Source: Polychytrium aggregatum (lineage: Eukaryota; Chytridiomycota; Chytridiomycetes; Polychytriales). Taken from it: 21,086 bases of DNA. This document shows, piece by piece, positions 7,668 to 17,883 of this stretch (position 1 is its first letter; every line of letters begins with the position of its first letter). The translations under genes were made by a program, and so were the position numbers. The notes under the pieces are model-generated. The model worked only from the letters and a program-made list of their open reading frames with translations. It was not told where the DNA came from and ran no database searches. The DNA is taken from positions 1-21,086 of the forward strand of contig NW_026516575.1 in the NCBI RefSeq assembly GCF_025602895.1, given 5' to 3'.

Positions 7668-10600
7668 TCAGGTCAACGTCTCGGCGTATGCAATGTCGGT
7701 GACGGTTGTCCAGCCTTCGCGGCAGAATCCATCACGAGACCACCTAGGATCGAGCGGCAACAAGTAGAGACGGTAATTTACGTGACCACAGGGTTGCCCA
7801 TCCCCCAGCGGATCCCAGCGATGTCGTTAGTACAGGGCAGACAGTTGAGCACAGGAAACCCTGAGAGCAGCCTCACACGCAGAAGCATCTCGGTCGATAC
7901 GGACGCCCGGTACAATCAACATACAGTTCCAAGAGCTTGTCGCCATCCCCGCGGGAGGCTTCGGGGAGAAGTGTCTCGATGACAGTGTATATGTACGGCG
8001 GCTTTTGTTCTCTCGGATCACCTGCGGTTTCATGAGGGTACATGGACGAATTGAGCTCAGCGACGCTACAGCAGGTTTGACAAAGAGGTTCGACTTGCCA
8101 ATGTCGATTCAAGCACATGATAGTGCATAGGTCCCCATCACAGTCCAACCTGGTGTTTCGGGCTTGATGAAATCAAACTCGCAGTCAGGGTTGCGTTGAT
8201 GTCGCATCTCGATTTCGCCTTCCTATCGAGGGGATGTGGGTGTGGCAGGTCGGCGTGCGCCGCCGTCAGTTGGGAAACAGCTACGATCTAATCTGTGCAA
8301 GGTAACAGTCGCGATTCGAGCGGCACCACACCAGGAATGTGCGCGGCAATGATCCGGTCAGGCTAAAGAGGAGCACTCCCCCTCCCCACGACTATACAGC
8401 AGCGTCGCATGCAAACCTTTCGAAAAATCAAACAAGTTGTCTTGGATTTGCAAAAGTACTTGTAGGGCTGACGCGCAATCTTGTTGTTGACATATTTTTT
8501 GATCCAGGCAAAGTTCTCGACATACCGGAATCCCCACGATTGACATATCCGCAGGATTACGGGGGTGAACTCCTTTTCGACCCAAACAAATATAAAGCCC
8601 ACTTTGATGATCGAGGGTATGTCTATCGAGCACTGGAGGTGGGGCGGGAGCATAGGGCTCGCTGATCAGGACCTGTCTGAGGGTGCTCTGTACCTCATGG
8701 TCGAGTAGACTGTCGATTCAGGGCGGTCGCAGCGACCGATACCGCCTACATAAGCAGCGATCGCTCACTGCAGCATGCAGATACTTACGAGCTGCTCAGG
8801 AGTGACCTTTCCCTTTTCCCCCCCACGCTTCAACGTGAGGGGGGGATCCATGTGGACTGCTTGAAAGGAGTTCCCGAGGCTCTTGAGGTCCATATTCAAG
8901 ATATCAGCTTCAAGGTGCCTGTATCCACAGAGTGTTGTTAATGCAAGATGCGGCAGTGCTGCTGATCGGAACTGAGGAACAACGGAGTGAATGGCATGCG
9001 AGTATGGATATATTCATCGGGAAAGATGAGAACCCGGTGGGTCTAGCGACGGACCTAGACCTGCATAGTGGTTGCTGCGAATGCTCGAAAGGCTCAATGG
9101 TCTTGAGCCATGCGCGGGAAACTGGCGCCGCCGGAATACGGATGTAGGTCGGCAGTGTGGGGTCGATGGTTCTGCAAAGCGCAAGCATATCGCGCACGAG
9201 AGATGGAGTTATCGCTCAGAGCTTACAAGAGAGGCATATATACAACTGCCCGAGCATTTCCTGGAGCTGCCCAAAGGCTAACGAATAGCCTTGGCGCTCT
9301 CGACAGTCTCGGCTGGAGCTGTACTTACGGAGGTGGTTTCTTAGCAATGTACACGGTCGCAGTTCGCTCCTGGATCTCGTTTGCAAGCGATCTGTAACGG
9401 TTGATCATGATTTCCCGGTCAATCGTTTTCTTTTCCTTGGGCTTTGGAGGGAGCGCCAATTCTGCAATGGTGATGATGTCGACCGGAGAGGGCGGGCCAC
9501 CCGTGGACTCGGATGACGGAGGAAGGGAGACTGGCGAGGCCAAATCAACACAGACAGAGATCGGGGCCGCGGGCTGTGATACAGGGGGTGGTGTGGGAGG
9601 CACTGCGTCTGCAAGGAGGCACGGCCCGTATGAAGTGCAACTTGTCACATGTGTCGGCCCCGGTTTCAGGGACGGCTTTGCTGATGCTAATGTCGCTGCG
9701 GTAGTTTGAGCAGTGGGCCTTGTAACCGAGAGAGTCAAGGTTGGTATCGACTCAGACTCAGCCACTTGTGTTTGAATTGTCGACAGGGATTTTGCCCCCG
9801 GCTCCGGTCTTGACATTGGTCTCTGTGCCATCGCAGGCGACTCGGGCTGAGAGCTGGGTTTGGAAGCCGTATCCACTCTCTGTGTTGCTCGAGACTTGCT
9901 GATGCGATTGACCTCCCGTTTTCGTTTTTTGAATCCAGAGGGGGTCGGATCTTTGCCGCGTATCAATTCGCTGGGCACATCTTGGGCTACAAAAGATTGA
10001 GGGGACGGCGGCAATGGCTCTACAGCTTGGAGCAGGTGGAGCGATCTATCAGAGCCAGAGAGCGAGTCGAACTGTTGTCGAGGCGACAGTCGCTCAGCAG
10101 GGAGGGCTTTGGTGTCAATGGTCGTTCTGGTAATTACGATCGAAGGTGGATCGTCCGCCTCAATGGACTCCAGAGGAGATGCACAATCGAATAAGCTCAA
10201 ATCCATTGCGCTCGGGAGATCACGACCGGTTGGAGAGAGAGTTCTCATCTCCATTGCCGTCGATGGTGGATATGGGCTACACAACCGACCAAACTCGGTG
10301 TCGAGAGGAATGTTGAGCTGATAGTCGGAGAAATCTTCAAACTGGACCCCAAAGAGAGCAACAGGTTCACTATCGGCCAGAATCGCCTCCGTGATATCTC
10401 GAAATGAGTCCATTGGTGCACCCATAGAGGCCGCCTGAGCCGTGTCCCGACTTGGGGCGGAACTTGGCTGTTCTTGAGTAGCTGAAAGCGGCGCCGGGGA
10501 CAGGGACAGCCCAATCGACAGCGGTGGCGACGGCGACGGCGAGCGGGATGGCTCGGGCGGAGGCCGTTCTCGAGCAATGTCGCTATCCCACACGTCGTCG

Positions 10601-11506
10601 TCCACAACTTGATAGTCGCTGGATCAGGGAGGATATGGATGGACGCCAGGCTTGAGAGTGAGTATCGCCACCAGGAAATAGGACGGTATACCTAAAGTAC
10701 GACGACACGAGATCAGCAGACGCAAGTGCAAATACAACTCGAAAACCTACTTGGGTTCCTCTTCAACCGAGTTGGTGTCATCCTGGGGATGATTTTGAAG
10801 CCAGACCTCTTCATCTTCGAACGGATTCGATGTGAGCGCCGATTGAAGACTGAAGACAGAGGTTCGTTTGAAAAGCTCCTCCAACTGTTGCTGTGATAAA
10901 ATCGGCTCGATTTCTTGGGCAGCCGACTAAGGCGATCAATTGCATGGAGACATACGGGTGTCTGAGAAACACACGACATGTACATTGCTTTGCGAGGGCG
11001 GTGGAAGCGTTTCGGAGTGACACCGAGAGCGGCTCAGCAGTCGATGCCGGCCGCCGTCAAAGCAGCAGCGGCATCTGGACGGGTTACCTCGCGGGGCTGA
11101 CTGGATGATGGATGTTCTGAAACGACCTCTGTCGGCGTCTTGCGCTTGGATCTGGGTTTTTTCTGGGTTGGCTGCACTTGCAGTTGTGTTTGCTGCTCCC
11201 GCTGGACCTCCATCTGTAGGCGATCGAGCTCCTCAAACTTCTTCATGATGGCCTCGACAGACTCGTTGTCCTCGGCATAACCGACATACCATGCGGAGCT
11301 GGTGGTTCAGGTGCAGGGGCCAGTGAGTGAGGAAGCGTAGAGCCGTCTGAGAAGCGGCATGGGTGCCTGGCGGTGCGAAGCGATGCAGGACCACTGGCAG
11401 CAGATGTCCGTGGCAGGGATAGCATTGCCGCAAGGCGGGCGAGATCGACAAACCTGACATTGGGGGCCGAGCGGGACTTGCGGGCCCGAGAGGACCTGCG
11501 GGACAT
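7668..11506 (-). CDS. MT-A70 family adenine methyltransferase-like protein with DPPL motif
   Basis: Ten exons on the minus strand: 11506-11454, 11298-11088, 10926-10751, 10618-9329, 9171-9061, 8918-8789, 8632-8417, 8222-8150, 8021-7925 and 7743-7668. They close to exactly 811 codons (810 residues). Residues 1-575 are mostly low-complexity Ser/Pro-rich, with a helical N-terminal part and two basic nuclear-signal-like clusters (K-K-P-R-S-K-R-K and K-K-R-K-R-E). The C-terminus is an MT-A70 domain: L-E-A-D-I-L-N-M-D-L-K-S-L-G, then D-P-P-L (638-641), G-F-I-F-V-W-V-E-K-E (669-678), W-G-F-R-Y-V-E-N (690-697), K-S-K-T-T-C-L-I-F-R-K, R-H-Q-R-N-P-D-C, and Y-T-V-I-E-T-L-L-P. The family methylates adenine N6 in RNA or DNA using S-adenosylmethionine. 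Active members have DPPW, so this copy may be a non-catalytic partner like Tetrahymena MTA9 or METTL14. The intron at 9172-9328 could instead be two introns around a small exon. DNA (6mA) versus RNA substrate is not decidable here. Confidence 0.85.
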
Positions 11507-11630
11507 GGGAGGAAGACCGGATCGCAGAAGCCGGCAGGCCGGTCGCGGGGTTCGGCACCGACTGGAGCAGCGATCAGAGGGAGGAAAGCGAAGAATCCAT
11601 TTGCCCAAAGAGGCAAGTGCGGCTGGATCC

Positions 11631-11692
11631 GGCTCGAGTGGGTGGCTCGAGTGTGTGGCTCGAGTGTGTGGCTCGAGTGTCTGGCTCGAGTG
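11631..11692. repeat. 13-bp-period array of GGCTCGAGTG, 5 copies
   Basis: GGCTCGAGTG is identical at 11631, 11644, 11657, 11670 and 11683, separated by 3-nt spacers GGT, TGT, TGT and TCT. The core contains the palindrome CTCGAG. It lies about 125 bp upstream of the MT-A70 start codon. Confidence 0.95.
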
Positions 11693-11814
11693 CGCGTGCC
11701 TGGATTGAGTGTGAGTTGCGCGATGACTCGGGTGGCGTGCTTGCCTCTGGAGAGCGTTTTTGGGGCGGCAGCCAACAAGGAGATAGTTCTGGGCACCGCC
11801 CGAGACCGCGCAGT

Positions 11815-11844
11815 GCAAGTGCAAGCGCAAGTGCAAGTGCAAGT
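11815..11844. repeat. (GCAAGT)5 hexamer array
   Basis: Five hexamers, the second being GCAAGC, lie in the divergent intergenic region. Confidence 0.9.
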
Positions 11845-11954
11845 GCCGTTCGGCGGAGGCAGCCGCGAGCGAAACAGGGCGAGTGCGGGCGAGGGAAGGG
11901 CCAAGAGGTAGATGCAGAGACCGGCTGCGGTGGTGTCGGGCTCGACGACTCGCC

Positions 11955-12026
11955 CCAACACATCCAACACATCCAACACATCCAACACATCCAACACATC
12001 CAACACATCCAACACATCCAATACAC
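11955..12026. repeat. (CCAACACAT)8 nonamer array
   Basis: Seven perfect units and one degenerate unit (CCAATACAC) of 9 bp. The array is purely non-coding, but because 9 is a multiple of 3 it produces a long repeated tripeptide in every frame. Confidence 0.95.
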
Positions 12027-12250
12027 TCGGTGCAATGGCGCACGCGCTGGGCGACAAAACACTCGGTCTTGTGGCACCCGCCATTGTCCAAGTACGGGCC
12101 GGCGGTCTTGCCACCTCACTCTCGCTCTTGCTCTCGCTCTCGCTGTCGCCTCGCTCGCTCTCTCATGTACTGTGTGTGCTGTCTCGCGTGCTGTCTTGGA
12201 GTGCTGTGCTGCCCCTCGCTCGACCTCCCGCGAGATGCGTCTCCTGTATG

Positions 12251-12274
12251 GCGATCACTTTTTTTTTTGATCGC
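12251..12274. promoter_or_regulatory. inverted repeat around a T-tract upstream of the desaturase
   Basis: GCGATCA (12251-12257) and TGATCGC (12268-12274) are perfect inverted copies flanking C plus nine T residues. The site lies 175 bp upstream of the desaturase ATG. It could be a paired-site binding element with a poly(dT) nucleosome-depleting tract, or simply chance. Confidence 0.35.
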
Positions 12275-12448
12275 TGTTTCCATAAATTCTCACACATCCC
12301 CCTTCCCTCGCTCTCCCTTCCTCGCCAATCGACCGACCACAACTGGGCTGGTTGCTGGGTTGCTGTCTGCTGTCCGCTGCCTCTTGTCCGTTGCGTTCTT
12401 GCTTCGCTTGCTCCACCCGCCTGCTCCTTTGATCCGATCGCCGCCAGA

Positions 12449-14733
12449 ATGGATTCAGGACTCCGCCAGCGCCCTGCTGTCTCCAGCACCAAGCCCGTTG
12501 CTGCCTCGGCCGCCGCTTCCAAGAAGCGCACCGTGCCCTCGGCCCCCTACTCCCTCAACCATGAGACCCCAAAGTTCACCCTCAAGGACGTCCGCGATTG
12601 CATCCCCCCGCATTTGTTCAAGCGCTCGCTCGCAAAGTCCTTTGCCACGCTTGCCCACGATCTGATCATCCAGGCCATTCTCTGGTATGGCGCCACCTAC
12701 ATTGACCATCTCCCCCATCCCTTCAACTGGATCATGTGGCCTGTCTTCTGGGTTTGCCAAGGCGTCGTCTGGACTGGCGTCTGGGTTATTGCTCACGGTA
12801 AGCTTTGTGTATGCAGATCGTGCCCGATCGCCGAGCATCCGAGAAGGGACCGGAGTAGAGACGCTGGACGGGCCATAGCGAGGGGAGAGCTACTACTCGC
12901 ACGACTGCGTGTCTGCTTGATCGTTGTCGCTTGGACGCGCAGCGTTGTTGATCCTGATAGTCGGAATCGACTGCCGCCCGCTGCACGTTCTCACCGACCA
13001 TGAGCTTTTCTGGGCTTTAGAATGTGGCCACCAGGCTTTCTCTGACTACGCCTGGGTCAACAACCTCGTCGGCTGGGTCCTCCACTCGGCTCTGCTTGTC
13101 CCCTACTTTTCATGGAAGATTACCCACTCGGTATGCCACATTGTCGCTTGCTTGGGGCCGCTGTGCATGACTGGTTTTAAATCTCAGAACTAGATTCGCC
13201 AGCTCGATACTGTTGCTTCCGCCCGTACTTCCCTCCGGTGGCTTCGGTCACTTTGCGCAACAGCTAGCTCCCGGCATGGATACGCCGCTTCTGGCCTCTC
13301 CTCCGACCCGCTCCAGCTCTCGTTCCTGCTCTCGTTCCTGCTCTCACCGCCTCCACACTCGATTCTTCTACCAGAAACACCACAAGGCCACCTGCCACCT
13401 GACCAAGGACCAGGTCTTTGTGCCCTACACCCGCAGCCAGTTTAATCTTCCTCCTCCTCCTGCCAATGTCGATACGCTTGAGGAAGAGTCGATCATGGAT
13501 GACATTCCGATCTTGAACGTGTTCCGCGCATTGAAATACCTCTTTATCGGCTGGCCTGCCTACCTGCTTTTCAACGCCTCCGGCCAGCAGTACAAAACCT
13601 GGACCTCGCACTTCCGCCCCAACTCGCCCATCTTCGAGCCCAAGCAGTGGCTGCTGATTGTGTACTCCGACATTGGCTTTGCTCTCACCGTGATTGCCCT
13701 GATTGTCGCTGGCCAGCACTTTGGCTCTATCGCGGTCTTCAAATACTACGTCCTCCCCTATCTCGGTGTCAACTTCTGGCTGGTCTTTATTACCTTCCTG
13801 CAACACACCGACTCCAAGGTTCCTCACTACGACGACGACGAGTTCACCTTCCTGCTGGGTGCCCTTGCCACCGTTGACCGCGACTATGGCGTCCTGAACT
13901 ATTTCCACCACCACATGTAGGGAATCGCTGTCACTGTCACTGTCGCTGTTGCTGTTGCTGTTGCTGTTGCTGCATGGCGACCAGTCCGCGCCCCGCAGCA
14001 ACGCAGAGCCCCATCACGACCCCAACACTGACCCTCCACCGCTCTCCCCCACCTTGGTTCATGCATGTGATTTTCCTGTTATCCCATATCCGCGCCGGTG
14101 TCACTTTGCAACAGCGCCGACACCCACGTCGTCCACCACCTGTTCTCGACTATGCCTCACTACAACGGTAAGAGCAAACGTGTCGGCCCCACTAGCTGCA
14201 TTCTGTGCTGTGCTAATGACCAAATGCTTGTGCTTGTTCAACGTGGTACAGCCGTCGAGGCCACCGAGCATGTGAAAAAGTTCCTCGGAAAGTATTATCT
14301 CTACGACGACACCAACATCTTCCTTGCGATGTACCGCTCCGTTCGGGACTGCAAGTTTGTTGAGGACACTGGTATGGAACACGAGCGATGGCGACGCCTG
14401 CAACACGGTGAAATGTCGTTGGGCCGCGTGCGGTTTAGGCTCTGCGGGATGGCGAGGGTGGGGATGAGGGCGAGGGTGTATTCGTGGGCAGGATGGGACG
14501 GGTGAATGACAGAGGATGCAACCTTTGTGCTTCGTGGTCGCCAGACCGCCAGCCTGGACCTGGAGGACTGGTCCGATCCCTCCCATCGCTTTGTTACCCA
14601 GCAATATCACATGGCGCCCGACCTTTTACTACACCTGCACCGCTCTGATATCCACGATTTGTTTTCACACACTCAGGCCGAGTCCGATACTATAAGAACT
14701 AGAATCGGTCCCTGTCGGTCGGCGATAGCTTAG
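12449..14733 (+). CDS. FAD2-like: membrane fatty-acid desaturase, Delta-12/omega-3 (FAD2) type
   Basis: Six exons: 12449-12797, 13021-13130, 13375-13916, 14115-14167, 14252-14371 and 14513-14733. They total exactly 465 codons (464 residues). All three histidine boxes of the family are complete, and each is built or followed across a splice junction: H-E-C-G-H (116-120), H-S-K-H-H (152-156) and H-V-V-H-H (338-342). They bind the di-iron centre in the ER membrane that inserts a double bond into oleoyl or linoleoyl chains. Also seen are [21 protein letters not shown], and [11 protein letters not shown]. Hydrophobic segments flank the boxes as in the family. The last exon adds about 73 residues after F-V-E-D-T, longer than the usual short tail, so its acceptor (14512) and stop are less certain. 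Delta-12 cannot be separated from omega-3 specificity by eye. Confidence 0.92.
13925..13973. repeat. (GTCACT/GTTGCT)n hexamer array inside an intron
   Basis: Eight hexamers of the form CTGT(C/T)(A/G) lie at the start of the desaturase intron 13917-14114, immediately after the donor GTAGGG. Confidence 0.8.
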
Positions 14734-15393
14734 CGCCGCCAAAGTTGACGGGAACGCACGCGCTAATCCTGGCGCTTTGCATGCATCTCCACTTCCGGCC
14801 AGCTGTGTGATCTGACTGCGGCCGCCACCTAATGCATTTTGCTTGCCTCAGTCAACTTCAATACATTAATGTCAAGGAAGCCACCTCGAACATGGGTTAC
14901 GGCTTCATAAGCGATGGTATTTGTGGTGATGATACCGACACTATGGTCTGCGACGCAGCTGGACCCGCCGACAAGCCAGCCGATGCGGATTGTTATATGC
15001 GTCCCTTCCTTGGTGGGCAGGTGAAGAGGAAAATGACTGTCGAGCCCCTGGGAGCGCCGATGGATGCCCGTCAATCCGCACAAGCCGTCCGTGGGCTGAA
15101 AAGTCCCATCTCAAAATAAACTGCCTAAACTCACGTAAGGCTCAAGAGTCTGCGTGGAGCATGAGCCCTTTGACAGGCGCAATAGAGTTGGCTTGCAGGC
15201 AACCGCAGGCAAGGTGCGTGGGGAGGATGCATGCGCGGGAACTTGCCGTCTGCCCGCGGATGGGGGAGAGCCGAACAGAGCAAGTAGGAGTGCTGGCGGA
15301 GCTAAATGTTGGTGAGGACAGACGCGAGAGAAGACGGAATGTTGTCGATGACAGACGCCCGACGGGAACGGAAAGGCAAGCAGGCTGAACAAC

Positions 15394-15591
15394 TTGTGTG
15401 AACCAGCATTCGAGCGCGATCACGGCGGTATAGCCAGCGGCAGTGCCGATAGCGACCATGACGGTTGGCCACAGATATGCGAGCCTATCGAAACATGCGC
15501 TTGGTGGCCCATGGGTTGATGGGGGTGGTGCTGAGAACACTTGTTGCAGATAGTTGCCTCTGTGGATTCTTGTCACAGAGGCACTTGCCAT
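15394..15591 (-). CDS. possible small membrane-protein exon
   Basis: A minus-strand ATG at 15591 follows a plausible branch site (CTAAC) and a pyrimidine-rich CACAG. It opens 66 residues with an Arg/Ser-rich start and one strong hydrophobic stretch (L-W-P-T-V-M-V-A-I-G-T-A-A-G-Y-T-A-V-I-A-L). A possible donor (CAA|GTTGTT) ends the segment. The size and layout resemble small mitochondrial inner-membrane subunits such as NDUFB3 or ATP synthase accessory subunits, but no family motif is clear. It may be non-coding. Confidence 0.22.
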
Positions 15592-16427
15592 CTGTGAAGG
15601 GATACAGCATGTTAGAAAGACCACGGAACCCCATTTCCTGGACTGACTCCTCAGGGACAGTCAAGTTGGCTGCTTCGGATTGTGGTGTGTGTCAAGTGGG
15701 TACAGCGAGCACCAGCGAGCCGCTGCAGACGGATTCGCTGCAGGTCAATGCAAGGGACGACGCCTTGGCGGGTGAGGCATAGGGATTCTGTTCCCTGTCT
15801 TCATCCGAGTCCCACACAGCAATGCGAGCGCTGATCGACGGCATGCAGCCAAGGCCGGCGAAAGTCGTGTGCATTATCGGACGGCTTTGTCATCGGGCCG
15901 CGAAACAGGGCCCTGGGAAGGATCAGGAATCCGGGCGGCTCGCTGAGCCCACTGCCGCCAGCCAATGGGCAGGCGCGGCAGCACGTGATGTGGGGTTGGA
16001 CCACTCAGCGCAGCGGGCGATGCTGCGCGTGGTGCCAGCATCGCATGGGGAGAAGACGCGCGGGCGGTGCACAGGCGGCCTCGGACGGCGGCATGAGTCA
16101 CCCGCAGTCAGGATGGTGATGTGTGATTGCGCAAGGTGATGCGGCGACGCGGCGACACGGCCAGTTTAGGCGGGACGCGTGGCTGCGGCCGCTGTCGAAG
16201 TGGGGGCTTGGGCCGAGAGAAACTGCGGCGTGGCCAGTGCCACAGCTGCAAACGATGGCGCGCAAGTCTGTGTCGACAGGGACTGTGGGATGTCGCGTCT
16301 GCCACGCGCAGTCCGGTCTGTCCCCGCCGCGGGGTTGGCCCACAGCCCCCGTTCCATCGGCTCCGTCTGCGCTGTCCAATCCCGCCCTGGCCGTTCTGGC
16401 GACTTTTTTTTTTTTTTGGAGATGGGG

Positions 16428-16436
16428 TATATATCC
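16428..16436 (+). promoter_or_regulatory. TATA-like element upstream of the HIG1-domain gene
   Basis: GTATATATC lies 10 bp after the T14 tract (16404-16417) and about 110 bp before the ATG at 16546. It is the best TATA-like match in the window that sits before a confident start codon. Confidence 0.35.
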
Positions 16437-16545
16437 GGCTGTCCATCGGCCATCCTTCGCTGGGTCGCATCCGTCCAGCTTGCTCTCGTCTCCTCCCAGG
16501 TCGCATCTACATCCTCCCTCATCACCCCTGTCTAAAGCGCCAGCC

Positions 16546-17701
16546 ATGTCCACCATTCCTCCAACCGAAGACCCAAACGAGGATATCGTTGGTGGAGCCG
16601 CCAAGCAACTGCGGTATCGCAACAAAAATGAAATGCACTGGCGAGTCATCAAGGAGAGTGCTCCCTACGGCCTGGCTACGACCGCCACTGCCTTGGGACT
16701 CTCGGCCTTTGCCCAGAAGCGGTGGCCCTTCTACCAACGATTGACCCTGCCCATCAAGGTATGTCCGTGTTTCTGGATCCATGGTGCGCACTCGGGTTGG
16801 CTCGTTGGATTGGATTCGTGCGGCTTGCTTGGATTCGTTGGCCATCTGGGCCAAGGTTTTGGATAACCGTGCGCATTCGAGTTTGCTGTGGCGACCCGGA
16901 ATCCCTCCGCTTGTCCAACACCGTTGGCGATGATCTTAGCTTGGTCATCAAGAGCATCTTGCCCTTTCCGCTCATATTCGCATCCTCACCCACATCTAAA
17001 CACTCTCATCCTCCACCCCATCGCCAGGTGTCTCTCGTATTGGCCTCCACAATCGCCGGATTTTTCACTGCCAGTGATGTCGTTGCTATGCGTGTCGATC
17101 GAGAGTTTGCTCAGCAGTTCTCGGTTGTCCACGAAAGCGAAATCGAGCCTCTTACCTCAAGCGATCAGATCAACTTCACAAGCGCTGAAGGGCTGAAAAA
17201 TGCCTTCATCCAGTATCGCTACAAGTTTGTTGGTAAGAATCCTATGAACCACATTCATTTCTGCAACGGTGCTGTCCGGAATTTGTCGGCCAATCGTCAC
17301 CCACGGCTGACCCGAGCCCTTGGCTTTCAACACTGCCGACACTGACCCTGCAACTTTGTTTTGTCTGTCTTGAAGCCGGCCTCTGGGCCACTTCGATGGT
17401 AGCCGCCCTCGGCTACAACTACCGACGAACAGATATCACCCAGGCCCAGAAAGTCATTAACGCCCGTATGACTGCCCAGCTGTTGGCCATTGCGGGTGTC
17501 ATGGGTGTCGCAGGTGTATCAACCCTTGTCGACGTCAAGCCTGTTGCTGTTGTCGGTGAGTTTCGAGTTGAATTTGTTGTGCTGCTCATGATGCTTGGTT
17601 GGCCGTTGATCATCCCATGATTTGCACTCACCATCGATTGCTTTGCAGATCCCTACTACGAACGTATTGTCAATGGCGAGGCGGTTAAAACCACTGCTTA
17701 G
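16546..17701 (+). CDS. RCF2-like: HIG1-domain mitochondrial protein, Rcf2 (respiratory supercomplex factor 2)-like
   Basis: Four exons: 16546-16758, 17028-17232, 17376-17555 and 17649-17701. They sum to exactly 217 codons (216 residues), close to yeast Rcf2 (224). The N-terminal half has hydrophobic segments (Y-G-L-A-T-T-A-T-A-L-G-L-S-A-F; L-V-L-A-S-T-I-A-G-F-F). The C-terminal half contains a HIG1-like hairpin: W-A-T-S-M-V-A-A-L-G-Y, a basic loop Q-A-Q-K-V-I-N-A-R-M-T-A-Q with the R-x3-Q pattern, then L-L-A-I-A-G-V-M-G-V-A-G-V. Rcf1/Rcf2 associate with cytochrome bc1 and cytochrome c oxidase in the inner mitochondrial membrane and help form or regulate supercomplexes. It is preceded by a T14 tract and a TATA-like site, and its 3' end converges on the next gene with a gap of 182 bp. 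Confidence 0.75.
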
Positions 17702-17883
17702 CAAGGACCTCGTCGTTTCCGTGGACCATATGCCCTCTTCCTTCTATCAAGCAGCGCCAGCCAACACTGGGGGAGTGCAGAACGGCAGTCTGTATTTGAA
17801 AGAGATCGAGATCATCGAATCTCACCATGCTTTGTAAATTATTAGAGCCCCTGAGCCTGGCTTTTATCCTTCGGGCAGGCCGC

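Larger units (their letters stand above)
11507..12448. other. divergent intergenic region between MT-A70 (-) and desaturase (+)
   Basis: About 940 bp between two start codons transcribed away from each other, so it should contain both promoters. It is filled with tandem repeats (13-bp, 6-bp and 9-bp arrays, CT-rich runs at about 12116-12165). The long open frames on both strands are repeat translations. No clear TATA box is visible. Confidence 0.6.
14734..16545. other. long intergenic region without a supported gene
   Basis: About 1.8 kb. Open frames on both strands are unconserved by eye, apart from the weak minus-strand membrane-like exon given separately. It contains a T14 tract (16404-16417) and a TATA-like site near the next gene. 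Confidence 0.45.

Noticed and set aside
8788..8918. Frameshift in the MT-A70 gene near the DPPL motif
   Set aside because: A first reading seemed out of phase, but counting seven C and seven G in the homopolymers gives an uninterrupted frame ending V-T-P-E-Q-L at a GTAAGT donor.
11233..12114. Long minus-strand open frame of 293 residues, plus overlapping long frames on both strands
   Set aside because: Its length comes from the CCAACACAT and GGCTCGAGTG arrays and GC-rich DNA. It overlaps the first exons of the MT-A70 model in a different frame and shows no protein motif.
13264..14001. Minus-strand open frame of 245 residues across the desaturase
   Set aside because: It is the antisense shadow of the long desaturase exon, whose sense frame carries family motifs.
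14832..15119. Open frame downstream of the desaturase on the plus strand, and its minus-strand counterpart
   Set aside because: Neither shows a recognisable motif, a transmembrane pattern of known type or supporting splice sites.
16123..16866. Plus-strand 247-residue open frame upstream of and over the Rcf2-like start
   Set aside because: It contains the real first exon only because the 5' UTR happens to be open. Upstream residues are unconserved and include a T14-encoded Phe run; the ATG at 16546 gives a family-length protein.
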